64,000 nucleotides of DNA from Diprion similis (taxonomy: Eukaryota > Arthropoda > Insecta > Hymenoptera > Diprionidae), in the NCBI RefSeq assembly GCF_021155765.1, contig NC_060106.1:69501-133500 (forward strand), given 5' to 3'. The notes beneath the pieces were generated by a model. The model saw only the letters and a program-made list of their open reading frames with translations. It did not search any database and was not told the origin of the DNA. This document shows positions 30,887 to 41,800 of this stretch, piece by piece; positions within the stretch are counted from its first letter, which is position 1; the number at the start of each line of letters is the position of its first letter. The position numbers were made by a program, and so were the translations under genes.

Positions 30887-32104
30887 ATGGAAGAAGCAAT
30901 CTTAAACATTCAAACACCGGTCATCTTTGACGAATTCATTGCGCATTACGAAATTGACGCTCACAAACCTTACGCCTCGTCAACTTTCTACAACAGCGAT
31001 GAAATTCGAATCACCGATCAGCATCAGGATTTATGCATATTACCCGGCAAAAGTTTGGTCCATATCCACGGACGACTGTTAAAAGCTGATGGAACAGCGA
31101 CTGTGAACACGCAGCTCGTAAACAATGCCATCTGTCATTCATTTGAAGAAATTCGCTACGAAATTAATGCGGTTGAGATCGACAGAAGCAAGAATGTTGG
31201 CTTGACAAGTCTAATTGAGGGTTACGCTTCTCTGAACAATGGTCAGAGTTGGCTGATGGAGAACGCAGGATGGCTTGACGTGGAAGAGAAGGAAAAATTA
31301 ACGGATGCCGAGAGTAATTTTGACGTATTGATACCGCTCAGCACGATACTGGGTTTCGCTGAAGACTACCGCAAGATCGTTGTCAATGCCAAACACAAGT
31401 TGATTTTAACGAGATCCAAAACTGATGTAAACGCGATTGTGCAGAGTCAAGAGGAGGAATACAAAATCGTGATCAATACAGTGGAATGGCTCGTGCCCTA
31501 TTTGAAACTTGCGGATCAGAAAAAAGTTGACCTGCTGAATTTCGTTGAGAAAGACCCGCCTATTTTAATGAGCTTCCGCAGTTGGGAATTGTACGAATAT
31601 CCTTCACTTCCCACTACATCGAAACACGTTTGGACTGTGAAAACTTCCACTCAGCTTGAAAAACCTCGATATGTAATTTTGGCTTTCCAAACAAGTCGAA
31701 AGAACAAGATCGGCAAGAACGCAAGTCATTTCGATCACTGCAATGTCACGGACGTCAAGCTGTTTTTAAACTCACAATCTTGTCCGTACACTAACCTGAA
31801 CCTAAACATGAGTCGTAATCTGTACGCACTCTTGTACAAGATGTTCGCAAACTTCCAAGCTACCTACTACGACAAGAACCCCGAGCCGTTGCTGACAAGG
31901 AGTGAATTTCTTCAGAAGGCTCCCTTATTCGTTATTGACTGTTCAAAACAAAACGAATCCTTGAAGTATGGACCCGTTGACATCTGCCTTGAATTCGAAG
32001 CTAAAGCCAACTTTCCCGCTGAAACATCGGCATACTGCTTGATTGTTCACGATCGAATCGTTGAATACAACCCACTCAGTGGTGGGGTGAAAAAGTTGGT
32101 ATAA
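30887..32104 (+). CDS. Polinton major capsid protein (double jelly roll)
   Basis: 405 residues, fully open. It has the family's profile: an N-terminal EAILNIQTPVIFDEFIAHYE, the central FEEIRYEINAVEIDRSKNVG and SLIEGYASLNNGQSWLMENA, LIPLSTILGFAEDYRKIV, and ASHFDHCNVTDVKLFLNS before the C-terminal IVEYNPLSGGVKKLV. Polinton major capsid proteins are double jelly-roll proteins that form trimers on the capsid faces. It is one of the few large genes of the element without damage. The call rests on sequence resemblance and gene order; no structure prediction was done. Confidence 0.88.
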   Translation: MEEAILNIQTPVIFDEFIAHYEIDAHKPYASSTFYNSDEIRITDQHQDLCILPGKSLVHIHGRLLKADGTATVNTQLVNNAICHSFEEIRYEINAVEIDRSKNVGLTSLIEGYASLNNGQSWLMENAGWLDVEEKEKLTDAESNFDVLIPLSTILGFAEDYRKIVVNAKHKLILTRSKTDVNAIVQSQEEEYKIVINTVEWLVPYLKLADQKKVDLLNFVEKDPPILMSFRSWELYEYPSLPTTSKHVWTVKTSTQLEKPRYVILAFQTSRKNKIGKNASHFDHCNVTDVKLFLNSQSCPYTNLNLNMSRNLYALLYKMFANFQATYYDKNPEPLLTRSEFLQKAPLFVIDCSKQNESLKYGPVDICLEFEAKANFPAETSAYCLIVHDRIVEYNPLSGGVKKLV

Positions 32105-32141
32105 AAGCTGACCAATTCCCACCACCTTTCACAGTTGAAAC
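32098..32141 (+). promoter_or_regulatory. TATA promoter overlapping the end of the major capsid gene
   Basis: GGTATAAAAGC at 32098-32108 overlaps the capsid stop codon. CACAGTTGAAAC lies about 25 bp downstream, just before the ATG at 32142. It probably drives the DIQGF gene. Confidence 0.5.
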
Positions 32142-32713
32142 ATGGAGCTCATCGTTGATATACAAGGCTTCCGTAGACCTTGCGACAACACCTTCACGTT
32201 GAAAGAATTGGCTGTAATTTTTCGTTTCTTTTCAAACCACCTGACGAATGGGAGTATCTAGACGTCAAATACAAAAGCCAAAATTCATGGTTGCAACGCA
32301 ATTTTCACGGTCTACCTTTGAGCTGTGGAAATATACTGTTCGAAAAAGTGGAATGTACAATTGAATACGAGCTGTGCAAAGCTCGCAGGGTGTGGGTGGA
32401 GGGAGAAAAAAAACGAGATTGGCTGCTCAAAATTGTCCCCAAAGTTCAAATCATCGATTTGCTGGACTTGGGCTGTCCATCGCTTCAAACCATTCAAAAA
32501 ACTTCGGCTGTACATGCACGATGTGACGAGCACACAATACCCAACGCAAACAGTGCAGCTCGAAACGTCATGTTACTCCAAAATTGGTTACTGAATCACC
32601 ATGTTGTACGGATGGCGACGGTGAGCGATTTGTGGTACTGCGCAGAAGCATCTACAAGAACGATCCCGCATTCCTGGCGAAAATATCATCCTGGTTACGA
32701 TACTTTTGAATAA
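32142..32713 (+). pseudogene. Polinton 'DIQGF' protein, possible nuclease, one frameshift
   Basis: ATG at 32142 begins MELIVDIQGFRRP and TLKELAVIF. A frameshift near 32218-32230 moves to another frame: LFKPPDEWEYLDVKYKSQN, WLQRNFHGLPL, LDLGCPSLQTIQ, then a stop at 32711-32713. Proteins with the acidic DIQGF start and the WL.RN.HG block are common in insect genomes next to Polinton genes. The start recalls the acidic first motif of RNase H-fold exonucleases, but I cannot prove that. The frame is broken only once. Confidence 0.55.
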
Positions 32714-32948
32714 AATTATTGCACTAACGTTATAAAGTAATTTCAATAAAGCTTTTTTTTAAATATTTATGCATTAATTTGATACCTCACCTTTCGCTGT
32801 TAAGAGTAGAATTTCTCCCATACTAATATCATTATCAGAAGGAGAAAGGTTTTACGCTATATGACAAACGCATAATAATTTCATTCATTTTTTATTGTTT
32901 TTATGGAACGCATGACTTCTACAAGGTAGTGGATACGTGATGTTCACA

Positions 32949-33257
32949 TCATACATAAAAAAATTCAAGTTGGCCATACGGTCCACCAAGGTAGCGTATG
33001 CGCAATCGTGCATCCTTACTGGCTGTGGTCACCTTCTGGAACAGCTCTTCGTCTTCTTGGAGGGCTTTATTCAACTGGTTTGGAAGAAAAATGGTAAAGG
33101 AATCCTTCAAGTCTGCAACCACTTTGTCGCCGAACTTCGTATTCACTTGACGAACACTGCTTACTCTGTACTCGTAGCATTCGTCAAGGTCTGCCAGTTT
33201 TTTCAATGGCAAGAAAGTCTCCAAGCGTGCGATTTCATTTAATTTTGTAAAGTCCAT
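32949..33257 (-). CDS. Small Polinton protein, possible OB-fold ssDNA-binding protein
   Basis: 102 residues from the ATG at 33257 (MDFTKLNEIARLETFLPLKK). The middle VNTKFGDKVVADLKDSFTIF and the end RIRYLGGPYGQLEF have the alternating strand pattern and 'TKFG..VV' motif of small OB-like proteins that recur with Polintons in insects. A role in binding single-stranded DNA during replication is a guess. The gene is open and overlaps the upstream small gene by 23 bp. Confidence 0.6.
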   Translation of the reverse strand: MDFTKLNEIARLETFLPLKKLADLDECYEYRVSSVRQVNTKFGDKVVADLKDSFTIFLPNQLNKALQEDEELFQKVTTASKDARLRIRYLGGPYGQLEFFYV

Positions 33258-33417
33258 GATGATGGTTACTGTTGAGTCGTATTTCCTCAAATCTTCTTGT
33301 GAGTTGATACAGTTCGGATCTGATTTTTAGGAGTTGTTTTACTTCTTCGATATTCTTGATTAAAAGTTGTAGACGCTTCTTGAATTCAAGTTGTTGTTGA
33401 TGCGGAGTACTTTCCAT
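33235..33417 (-). CDS. Small helical Polinton protein, 60 residues
   Basis: ATG at 33417 (MESTPHQQQLEFKKRLQLL), followed by a charged helix (IKNIEEVKQLLKIRSELYQL). It is the first gene on the minus strand from the right end and overlaps the OB-like gene. No family is recognised. A TATA box (TTATAAAAG on the minus strand, about 33460-33468) lies about 45 bp upstream, with GTCAGT between, which supports a real transcript start. Confidence 0.5.
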   Translation of the reverse strand: MESTPHQQQLEFKKRLQLLIKNIEEVKQLLKIRSELYQLTRRFEEIRLNSNHHHGLYKIK

Positions 33418-33489
33418 GGAGAACAGCTTCAAACTGACGCTGACCTTTGCAGTTCCAACTTTTATAACACTGCTCCCCCACTCGCGTTT

Positions 33490-34101
33490 TGAAATTTGGT
33501 GGGAAGGGGAAAAGAATGTCACATGGTTAAAATCACTTCAGACTTTGGACTTTTGATAAGAATGACACGTGGTTCGATATCGTGGGAACGGAATGTCACG
33601 TGGTTTACCCCAGCCATTCTCGGAATTATTAATTGTTGAATGTTACGTGGTTGATATCATACTGGTCTTTGAACCACACAAGCAGTTTTTGAAAAAAGAA
33701 TGTCACGTAATTGATATCGTGTTGACGAAAACAATTCTCGGAACTGTTAATTGCGGAATGTCAGGTGTCAACAGATGGGTACGTTGGGAACAGAAGGGCT
33801 TGCGTCTCCGCTATACCTCGACCGTCGGTAGGGGGGAATAACAGCAAGACCGATGGTAAAGCCACGTGATTTTGACCTTCGGTCGATGGAACGGTCGGTG
33901 AAGCAGCAATATTTTGACCCTCGGTCGATAACACTGTTGGTAAGGTTGAACCTTCGGTCGATAAATAGGTAGCACCATTTTGATCTACGGTCGGTACAGT
34001 GGACTGTGACGTCCTCGCGGAGAAGGGTTTGAGTCTGAGGAAAATGTCGGTAAGTGTCGGTCACAGGAATCTATACGCAGAACCGGAATTGTATTACTAC
34101 T
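33490..34101 (-). repeat. Polinton right terminal inverted repeat
   Basis: The inverse of the left repeat, at high but imperfect identity (for example GTACAGATTCCTGTTACCG on the left versus the GTATAGATTCCTGTGACCG counterpart). It is shorter than the left repeat because one inner CACGTG-type unit is absent. It ends ...TATTACTACT at 34101, followed by the ATAATT duplication. Confidence 0.85.
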
Positions 34102-34643
34102 ATAATTTAGTGCATTTACCTGACAATGTGTTGAAATTTGGTCATTTGGATACAATTAGTGCCTTCTCATTTGAAAGCTGTTTATATTTTCCTTCAAAAA
34201 TTATAAAAAAGGTGAAAAACCATTACAGTAGCTTCACAACCGTCTTGAAGAACGTGCAAACTGTGGTTACCAGCAAGAAATTATTAAAAACGTTTCACGA
34301 AACACCCGAAGTATCTAATTTCAATCGTGAAATGACCAAATTTAGCAAATTTCGTTCACATGATAAATTTAATTACGGTAGATTTATTTTAACCGCTCCA
34401 CAAACTTGTTATTAATTTTGTTATCTTAAAAATAAAAATATTTTTTGCGTGAGTAATATTTTTAAAAACAACGGAAAATTTTTTTTGAAAGGCAAGACTT
34501 CAAGTAATTTGAAAAATTTAAACAATTACCCTATCAATTCAAGACTTTTTATAGTTACTGGAAATACGTGGTCCAATTTTGGATATATTAAAGCAAATGA
34601 TGTTACAAGAAAAGCTGTTTGCATACCCGAAAATGGTAAATAA
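34102..34643 (+). pseudogene. DUF4218-like transposon protein, right part
   Basis: Starting in the 6-bp duplication the frame reads LVHLPDNVLKFGHLDTISAF, then FESCLYFPSKIIKKVKNH, and stops at 34411-34413. A second open piece (34449-34643, KFFLKGKTSSNLKNLNNYP, then GNTWSNFGYI) looks like the distal part of the same type of protein. LPDNV..FG.LD..SAF..E is the signature that led to the DUF4218 call. It continues the piece at 19926-20127 and shows that the Polinton landed inside another transposon's gene. Confidence 0.55.
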
Positions 34644-35227
34644 TTTACTTTTTTCCATTGATTCATTCTTTGAATTAAATATGCGAATTGTTAAATTTGA
34701 AAAATATACTTACGCTTAATCATTTATTATTCATGTATATGTAGCGTATAAAAATATAAGTGATTATGATGGAAAGGAACAAATAATTGTATTATTATCA
34801 AGTCCGTCATTCGTTATAATTGGAATTTTGCGCGCTGTTAGCAACGCGCCATCTTATGTCGGAGTGCATTAAGTATTTAGTATTGAAAACACGTGCGTTT
34901 CACTTAAAAGTTTGGTGCAATTACTTGTAGGCATTTTTATATGCATTAAAGGTGTTGTGAATCGAAATTCGTAAAAAATGAAAATAAATCCTGGTCATCA
35001 AATAGTGTTAGCGTTGTCGAGAGCTAGACCTTTATATTTGCTCAATTTCAATTTGGGATTTCGGAAGGGAAGGAGCCAATACAACTTTATCGCTTGATTT
35101 AGAAGAACTGAACACCTTATTATTATAATTAAACACGGTATAAAAGAGGCGCCCGAGGACTCGCTGTAGCCCACGCCAACTTCTCGCGACACACACCTCA
35201 ACCCCCTGCAGCGCACGCAGCCACATC
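34644..35227. other. AT-rich spacer, no gene recognised
   Basis: No convincing coding frame. A short hairpin GCGCGCTGTTAGCAACGCGC lies near 34828-34848. A TATA-like GGTATAAAAGAGGCGCCC at about 35139-35156 precedes a C-rich stretch that runs into the TC tract at 35228. It could be the end or promoter of an unrecognised element. Confidence 0.4.
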
Positions 35228-35259
35228 CATTCTCTCTCTCTCTTTCTCTCTCTCTCTCT
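35228..35259. repeat. TC-rich tract before LINE copy J
   Basis: TCTCTCTCTCTTTCTCTCTC-type simple repeat on the plus strand, immediately followed by the truncated 5' edge of LINE copy J. Confidence 0.9.
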
Positions 35260-35690
35260 GCGCTTGTTGTACCGAAACACCGCACGAAGGCCTATAGGCA
35301 TTCATTTGCAGTGACGACGGCGTATGTTTGGAATGCACTTCCCCCGAGCGTCACTGATGCGCCGTCGCTCTCTGCGTTCAAAACCGCGCTTAAACTGTGG
35401 TACCTGGCTCGGACTGATCTACGTCCGTGATGGCTCCTTACCCTCGACAAATGACTCGTATACGGGTGTGCAGGCACTCATACCCTCCAAGAGAGAGGAA
35501 ATATTAATATTAATATACTCTACTTTAAACTCTCGTCAAAAAAAAAAAAAAAAAAACCTATCTTGTATCTCATGATACAAAACTCTGTATTCTCGCATGT
35601 TATCATTCAATGAATTGTACTAGCCTATCTGGTGGTTTGGCCACAAACCGCAATATTTGTTCAACTTTGGGCAATAAATCTTATTATCAA
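35260..35690 (+). mobile_element. LINE copy J: short 5'-truncated family 1 copy
   Basis: Only the last ~45 codons of ORF2 remain (RHSFAVTTAYVWNALPPSVT, then SLSAFKTALKLWYLARTD), matching the final block of copies B and E (SLYLWDSLPCS). A 3' UTR with a poly-A run follows (35538-35555) and the copy ends GGCAATAAATCTTATTATCAATCAATC. It is the first clear member of the plus-strand chain. Confidence 0.75.
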
Positions 35691-35720
35691 TCAATCTCTC
35701 TTTCTCTCTCTCTCGTTTGA
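35691..35720. repeat. TC-rich tract between LINE copies J and K
   Basis: TCTCTCTTTCTCTCTCTCTC between the AATCAATC tail of J and the 5' UTR of K. It has the same order and strand polarity as at 47727 and 59801. Confidence 0.9.
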
Positions 35721-36285
35721 GACGTTTGAGACGCGGCCCGTATCAGGGTCCGCCTACATTGCACAATTATACGCCTTCAAAGTAAAATAAAAAAGAAAAA
35801 AAAAAAAAAAAAATGAACGCAGTGGTAGCAGTGTGTCTAAGCGTGCGGTGACTGCTCGAACTGGACTCGTGGGTGCATCGCAGCGACAGTTTAGTGTATT
35901 TTATTTTCGCCCCATCAGATTATAGATCTTGGTGACGGTTTTCTCGTTTAACGCGCCGATCGTTTGCGCATCGTTCATCTGTATAGATCTGACATAGGTG
36001 ATATAGGTGTCATATATGTGCGAGTGGGACACAGTATACATGGTCGATTAGACTGTGTGTCTACTGTGTATATAAACATTTTTCAGGTGTATTCCTGAAC
36101 ACTCTGACTTTATTATCGTGACATTATTACCGTGAGTCGTGTTGTTAGTATTGACGTGAGAGATAGCCATCTGGCTATTTGGAATCATATTTAAAGGCAT
36201 TTAAAGGCTCGACTGTTGACACACACATACACACACGTATATATATGTGTGCGCCGTTGAAACTTTTAATGTACAGTTGCAATAG

Positions 36286-37560
36286 GTGACAGCGAGAATG
36301 GAGAAAGGGAAATGGGAATGCGATGCATGTAAAAAGGAAATAAAAACCGAAGTTATCAAATGTCGACCGTGTGGGAAAATATTTCACCGAGGATGTGTAC
36401 AATTCCATAAAAAACAAAATAAGGATAAAGAATTAGTAACATGCAAAGGAGAGAAGGACAAGGTGAGTCGCATTAGAGAAAAAAGTAGAATAGGACAAAT
36501 AGATAGAGGCAGCAACGTCAGTGGTAACACAGAGATAATGAAGACAGATCCAATAGAGATAACACTCCAAAAGATCCTTGAAATTGTAAAAAAAATGAAA
36601 ACAGAGAAACAAGGAAAGGAAGAGATTAAAAACATAGTCAAGGAAGGAATAAAGGAAATAGTAAATGAAGAAATGCGAGGAATACGAGAGGAGATGGAAA
36701 AAATCAAGAAGTTATGGAGTAAGGTCAGCAACACAGCAGCAAGTCAAACAGTGGAAAACTATGCAGCTGTTGTAAGAAGAAATGAAGGAGATAACCTACT
36801 TGTCATAAAATCAAAAACGATACAAGAAAGTGTGGAAACATCGAAGGACGTGCGAGAGAAAGTAAATACAAAAGCAATACCTGTCGGAGTCTCAAGAATC
36901 AGAAATGGGAATAATGGATCGTTAATAATCGGATGCGACACAAAAAAAGAATTGGCCGAATTGAAAACGACGGTCGAAACAACAATGAGTGATGAGGTAA
37001 CAGTGACAGAGGTGAAACAGAAGAATCCGAAAATGAAGATAGTAGGTATACAAGATGAAGATATGGAAGACGATGACGATACAATACGAGATGCAATAAC
37101 GACCCAAAATAACATTGATACAGAAAACGAAAAATTTTATTTCAATATTGTCAAGAAGCAGATGAAAGAAGACAGAGAATGAGAAAGAAATGGTGCGATT
37201 ATAGCAAAAGTAGATGCTGAGACACATAAGGAAATAATGAGAACTGGAAGAGTAAGCATCGGCTGGATGAGATGTATGGCGTATAACTTCGAAAGTGTCA
37301 TGAGATGCTTTAAATGCTGGGGCTATAACCACATGGGTAAATACTGTAAGAAGGAAGAGGTATGCAAGCGATGTGCTGGAAATCATAACAGTGAAGAGTG
37401 CCAAGAAACAAAACAACAATGTATCAATTGTAAGAACAGAAGACAAATATATAAAGATAAAACGCTGAAAGATGACCACGACGCGATGCACCGAAATTGC
37501 CCGAGTTATTTAAGAAAAATAGAAGAGGAACGAAGACGAATAAAAAAACCGGAGCAATAG
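36286..37560 (+). pseudogene. LINE copy K ORF1: PHD-type finger plus two zinc knuckles, one in-frame stop
   Basis: From ATG 36286 (or the ATG four codons later) the N-terminus carries a PHD-like finger (CDACKKEIKTEVIKCRPC, then FHRGC, then LVTC). A long Lys/Glu-rich coiled-coil segment follows (EIVKKMKTEKQGKEEIKN). A TGA at 37180-37182 interrupts the frame. Beyond it the same frame carries two CCHC knuckles (RCFKCWGYNHMGKYC and CKRCAGNHNSEEC) and ends TAG at 37558-37560. It would bind element RNA and form particles. The finger-plus-knuckle layout is shared with copy H, where the TGA is absent. Confidence 0.85.
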
Positions 37561-37563
37561 CAA
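37558..37563 (+). other. Candidate readthrough stop, LINE copy K (TAG CAA)
   Basis: ORF1 ends TAG followed by CAA CGA. The same frame continues into ORF2 (LFLCSNARSVTAHKEELE) and the first in-frame ATG comes only at 37642, after the endonuclease's first conserved Asn. UAG-CAR is part of the tobamovirus-type readthrough context; the YYA part of that motif is not present here. Confidence 0.5.
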
Positions 37564-38808
37564 CGAAAGCACAGAATAACAGAGAAAAAGGATCTCTTTC
37601 TCTGTTCCAATGCCAGAAGTGTAACGGCGCATAAAGAAGAATTGGAGATGCAAATATTCAAGAAGATGAGCCCAGCAGTAGTAGCGTTAACGGAGACGCG
37701 TTTAACACATAGCATAGGGGATGGAGAAATTAACATAGAAGGATACATGGCAGTAAGATGTGACGCAGAAGCAAGGGAAACAGGCGGCGTAATGTTATAT
37801 ATGAAAGACTCAATTAGATTTAAAGTGATTTCATGCACACAAAAACCCAAAAATTATTGGTGTTTAGCGATTTGGATGAAAGATGAGCAGTAAACCGGGG
37901 CAATAGCTGTGGTATATCGCTCACCGAGCGCAGCAGAAAAAGATTTTATTAGCTTTATCAAAGAATTCGGTGAAGAATTAAGTAATAAAGGAGAGTATGG
38001 TATAATGGGCGATTTTAATATAAATATGATAGAAGAAACGTATTATTCGAGAAAACTACGTAGGATAATGCTAGAATTAGGGTTAAAGCAGCAAGTAAAC
38101 AACTGTACAAGAGTGACAGAAACTAGTCAAACAATGATAGATTTAGTCTTTGCAAATACAGAGATAATAACGAACGTGCAATATACGCCAGCAATTACAG
38201 ATCACGCGTGGATAAAAATAGAAATGAATGAAAGAAAAGAGAAAACACAAGGATATAAAGAATTTATAGCTAGGGATATGAAATATTTCTCATCAAATCG
38301 ATTTGAAATTGCATGGAGGGAAATCGAAAGAGAACCTAGGGCGGAAAAAGGGTTAAGAAGAATAGACGTGAAAGGTAAGGATCTAATAGATAATATTGTA
38401 AATACACTGGATAGAGTAGCTCCATACAGAAAAGTAAGAATCCCAGTAAAGTGGATTGATAAAAAATGGTATACGGAAGAAATTAAAGATTCAACAAGAA
38501 GTAGAGATAAAGCATACAAAATAGCTAAAATAACGAATAATAGATTAAACTGGAAGGTATTTAAAAGAAATAAAAACCAGGTAGTGAAAATAATCAAAAA
38601 AAAAAAAAGAAAAAAGAATACTATGAGAAAATGATAGATGACAAAAAGAAGAATATGTCAGAAATGTGGAAAACACTGAAGGAAATTATAAAAGGGAAGA
38701 ATGAGAGTAAAATGCAGGAAGATATAAATTTTGAAGGGATAGAACCTAGGGAAAGAGGACAAGACAATAGAGTAAATGAATTTAATAAATATTTTACTTA
38801 AATGCCAG

Positions 38809-41800
38809 TTTTCTGTCTCTTCTCGAATTAATCATTCGAGAAAGAGTTTTTCGTCGGTCAATTCGACGTGACGAGTGTTGAGCCGCGAGTCGTTTCCCCA
38901 AAAATCTCTTCGAAGTCATTGAGCCCCTTTTTTTTGAGAATTGCCCCCTTGTTTTGGAGCTGATAAGTTATCGAGCCATTAGATCATAGTTTCAACCCCT
39001 TTCTTAGTGTTTTTGTTGAGCCCTGTCGTCAATTAACAGCACTGTGTCTCTTTCCATATCGAATTTGCCCCGGTTTTTGTGTGTTTTGCGATGCCGGCGA
39101 GCGAGAACTTTGTTTCGTTCGATCAATCGGGTCTCACCGGGGAAACCCGATTCGAACGTCCGCGTGGTTCGCTCGGCCGCGAGGCTTGCTCACCAAGTGT
39201 TCCCTCTTTGTCATCACGTATTAAATTATAGCTGTTAAATTCTTTATTGTTGTTTTCTTTGATCTTTTACGTCCATTTTGAAACGGTTGCTGGACCGTCT
39301 GATCGTGGGATTTCCATAATTACTATTTTTTCGATTTTTGAAAATGATTTTTTTTTTTCTATAAATCATTATGAATCATTTTTGTTACTGTATAGTATTT
39401 TTGCCGATACTCAGATTTTATTTTGACACTTTTTGCTTCCTCATAGGGGGAAGCTATGTGACGGTGAAAATTGTTTTTTCCAGTTTTCAACGCCAACGTG
39501 CTTAAAATGTCCTAAAACGTCGAAAAATCATATCTAAAAATGTGTCCGGATGTGTGTGCGTGCGCGTGTGTGTGCGCGTGTGCGTGCGTGTGTGCGTGCG
39601 TGTGTGTGCGCCTGTGTGTGTTCTGGCACTGCAAAATTCAAACGTTTATAACTCGAGAACGGTTTGAGCTACAGGGCTCCCGTTTTGCACAGATGTTAAT
39701 CTATACCAGTTCTTCGTTTTTCTTATTATTGCTAACAGGTTTTTAAAATTAACGATCATCATTATAGATCTGACTATCAAGTGGTGAACTCTCGTGGAAA
39801 ATGAAGCGTTCCAACATAGTGGAGATTTCTAGCCACGGCAAAAAGAAAAACAAACGCCAACACGCTTCAATCAGATCCGATGAAAGTGAAGAAGATGATT
39901 TGACGACCGGTGAACTTGAAAAAAATTCCGGTGACGTCAGGCAGCTGGAAATCATGGTGACGCAAAATTTACCGTCTACTTCATCGAATAAAGATGATTG
40001 TATTGTACATACAACGTCCAAAACACAGCAAAAATACTCTGCATTTTTTGAAGTGTGCTCGGTCGATGAAGAAAAATATGGAAAGTGCTTACTGTGTCTC
40101 AAGTCCGGAATTGATTGTCGAATTAAAATGAAGGATTCGAATACTTCGGGGCTTCAAAGACATTTGCGAAATGCACATGGTGGCGATTCATCAGTGAAAA
40201 ACTTTGTTAATCCCAGCACACCATCTGCTACTCGGCAAAAAGATACAAGGACATTCGAGCTAAGAATTGTCGAATGGATGGCGATTAAGTATTTACCGTT
40301 TTCGTTTTTCGATGACGATGCCACTCAAGACTTTTTCACTTTCCTTAATGGAAACTTTGCATATCCGAAACGGACGAGTTTACGAGAAAAAGTCATGAAT
40401 CACTTCGTGATCATGAGAGGAGCTGTTTTTAAAAAAGTGAAGAAAGTTGATTCAAAATTTTCTTTGACAGTCGATGGATGGACATCGATTGCTAATCGAT
40501 CGTATTACGGCATAACGATGCATTACATCGATAATGATTGGAAATTGCAATCTCTACCGCTGGATCTTATTCCATCGAATGGAGCTCACACAGGCAGGGA
40601 TATGGCTAATCTCGTGCTCGATGTGTTAGAGGAGTTCGAGATTAAATCAAAAATTCAAGGCATCACTCTCGACAATGCGGCTGCAAATACATCGTTCATA
40701 GCCGAACTCTCCGATCCATTATGTGGGGAAGGCATCGAATTCGACGCGAGTGATTCACACTTCCGTTGTTTCGCTCACATTTTGAATTTGGGAGTACAAG
40801 ATACATTGAACGCTCTGAATCCGGAACACCCAAATTTCGAGTTGTCTACCGATATTGGCAGCTCTGACGAAGAGACCGTATTATCTGTATGGGAACAATC
40901 GAAAGAAACGAATGTCATTAATAAATTGAGAAAACTTCTTGCAAAACTGAAAAGGTCCGAGCAGTGGATGAGTAAATTGCACGTATATTGTGACGCCGTC
41001 AACGAAAAAAAAGTAGCGATAACGATGGACGTGTCAACTCGATGGAATTCGACTTACGTAATGTTGCGAACAGCACTGAGTCTCAAGTCGGCTCTTAACG
41101 CACTGATGCACAGCTATGGAGAACTTCGCGAGATGATAATCAACCCTGAAGAATGGGAAATCATCGAGGCTGTGTGCGCGTATTCAAAATCATTCGATCA
41201 TCTGTCGACGGTTCTCGGTGGTCAAACGTACATTACGTTGCCGTCGGTAATTGTGGGGTTCAATATGCTTCTCGACAAAATCGAGACGGTAACTCACCAA
41301 CTTGATGCGAAGCCATCGCGAAGTTGCGTCGACGAGAAATTTATCGAAGCTTTCCAAGCTGGAAGAGATAAGATGCTCAAACACTACAAGAAAACGAATT
41401 GGATATATGGAATTGTTCTCATCCTCGATCCTCGGCACAAAGTTGAAACGTTTCAACTCACATCTTGGAGTCGTGACATAGAGAAGGCATCTATGGCTAA
41501 GTTTCAAAAAAAATTTCGCGCACAATATTGCGCAAATTCCACCGTCGAGATGATACCATCTCAGGGTAAAAGTTTATCGGATCAAGGAAGCCAGGGATCC
41601 TTCTATTTATATGAACTTGATGAGGCCTCCACGCAGATTTTTCACGAAGACTGTAGTGAACCACAGCGAGAATTCGAGCGCTATTGCAAACTCAAACGGG
41701 CGAGCCGGAACGAAAATATTTTGGAGTGGTGGCGAAACAATTCGAATTCATTTCCGAATTTGGCAAAAATGGCGCGAGATTTCTTAAGCATCCCGGCGAC

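Larger units (their letters stand above)
20128..34101 (+). mobile_element. Polinton/Maverick element, complete from end to end, degraded coding
   Basis: The element begins AGTAGTAATACAAT and ends ATTGTATTACTACT (AG...CT ends) and is flanked by identical 6-bp duplications ATAATT at 20122-20127 and 34102-34107; 6-bp duplications are the Polinton hallmark. Length is 13,974 bp with long inverted repeats. Gene order: polymerase B (+), integrase (-), repeat-type protein (-), unknown conserved protein (-), packaging ATPase (-), PLA2-like protein (+), cysteine protease (+), minor capsid (+), small ORF (+), major capsid (+), DIQGF protein (+), two small proteins (-). Most enzymes carry stops or frameshifts, but the capsid genes are open. 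It is a virus-like transposon that probably cannot move by itself now. Confidence 0.95.

Noticed and set aside
39541..39620. GT/GC-rich alternating purine-pyrimidine run as a special structure
   Set aside because: It is an ordinary TGTGCG-type microsatellite within the non-coding part of the hAT element; Z-DNA potential alone is not worth a separate claim.
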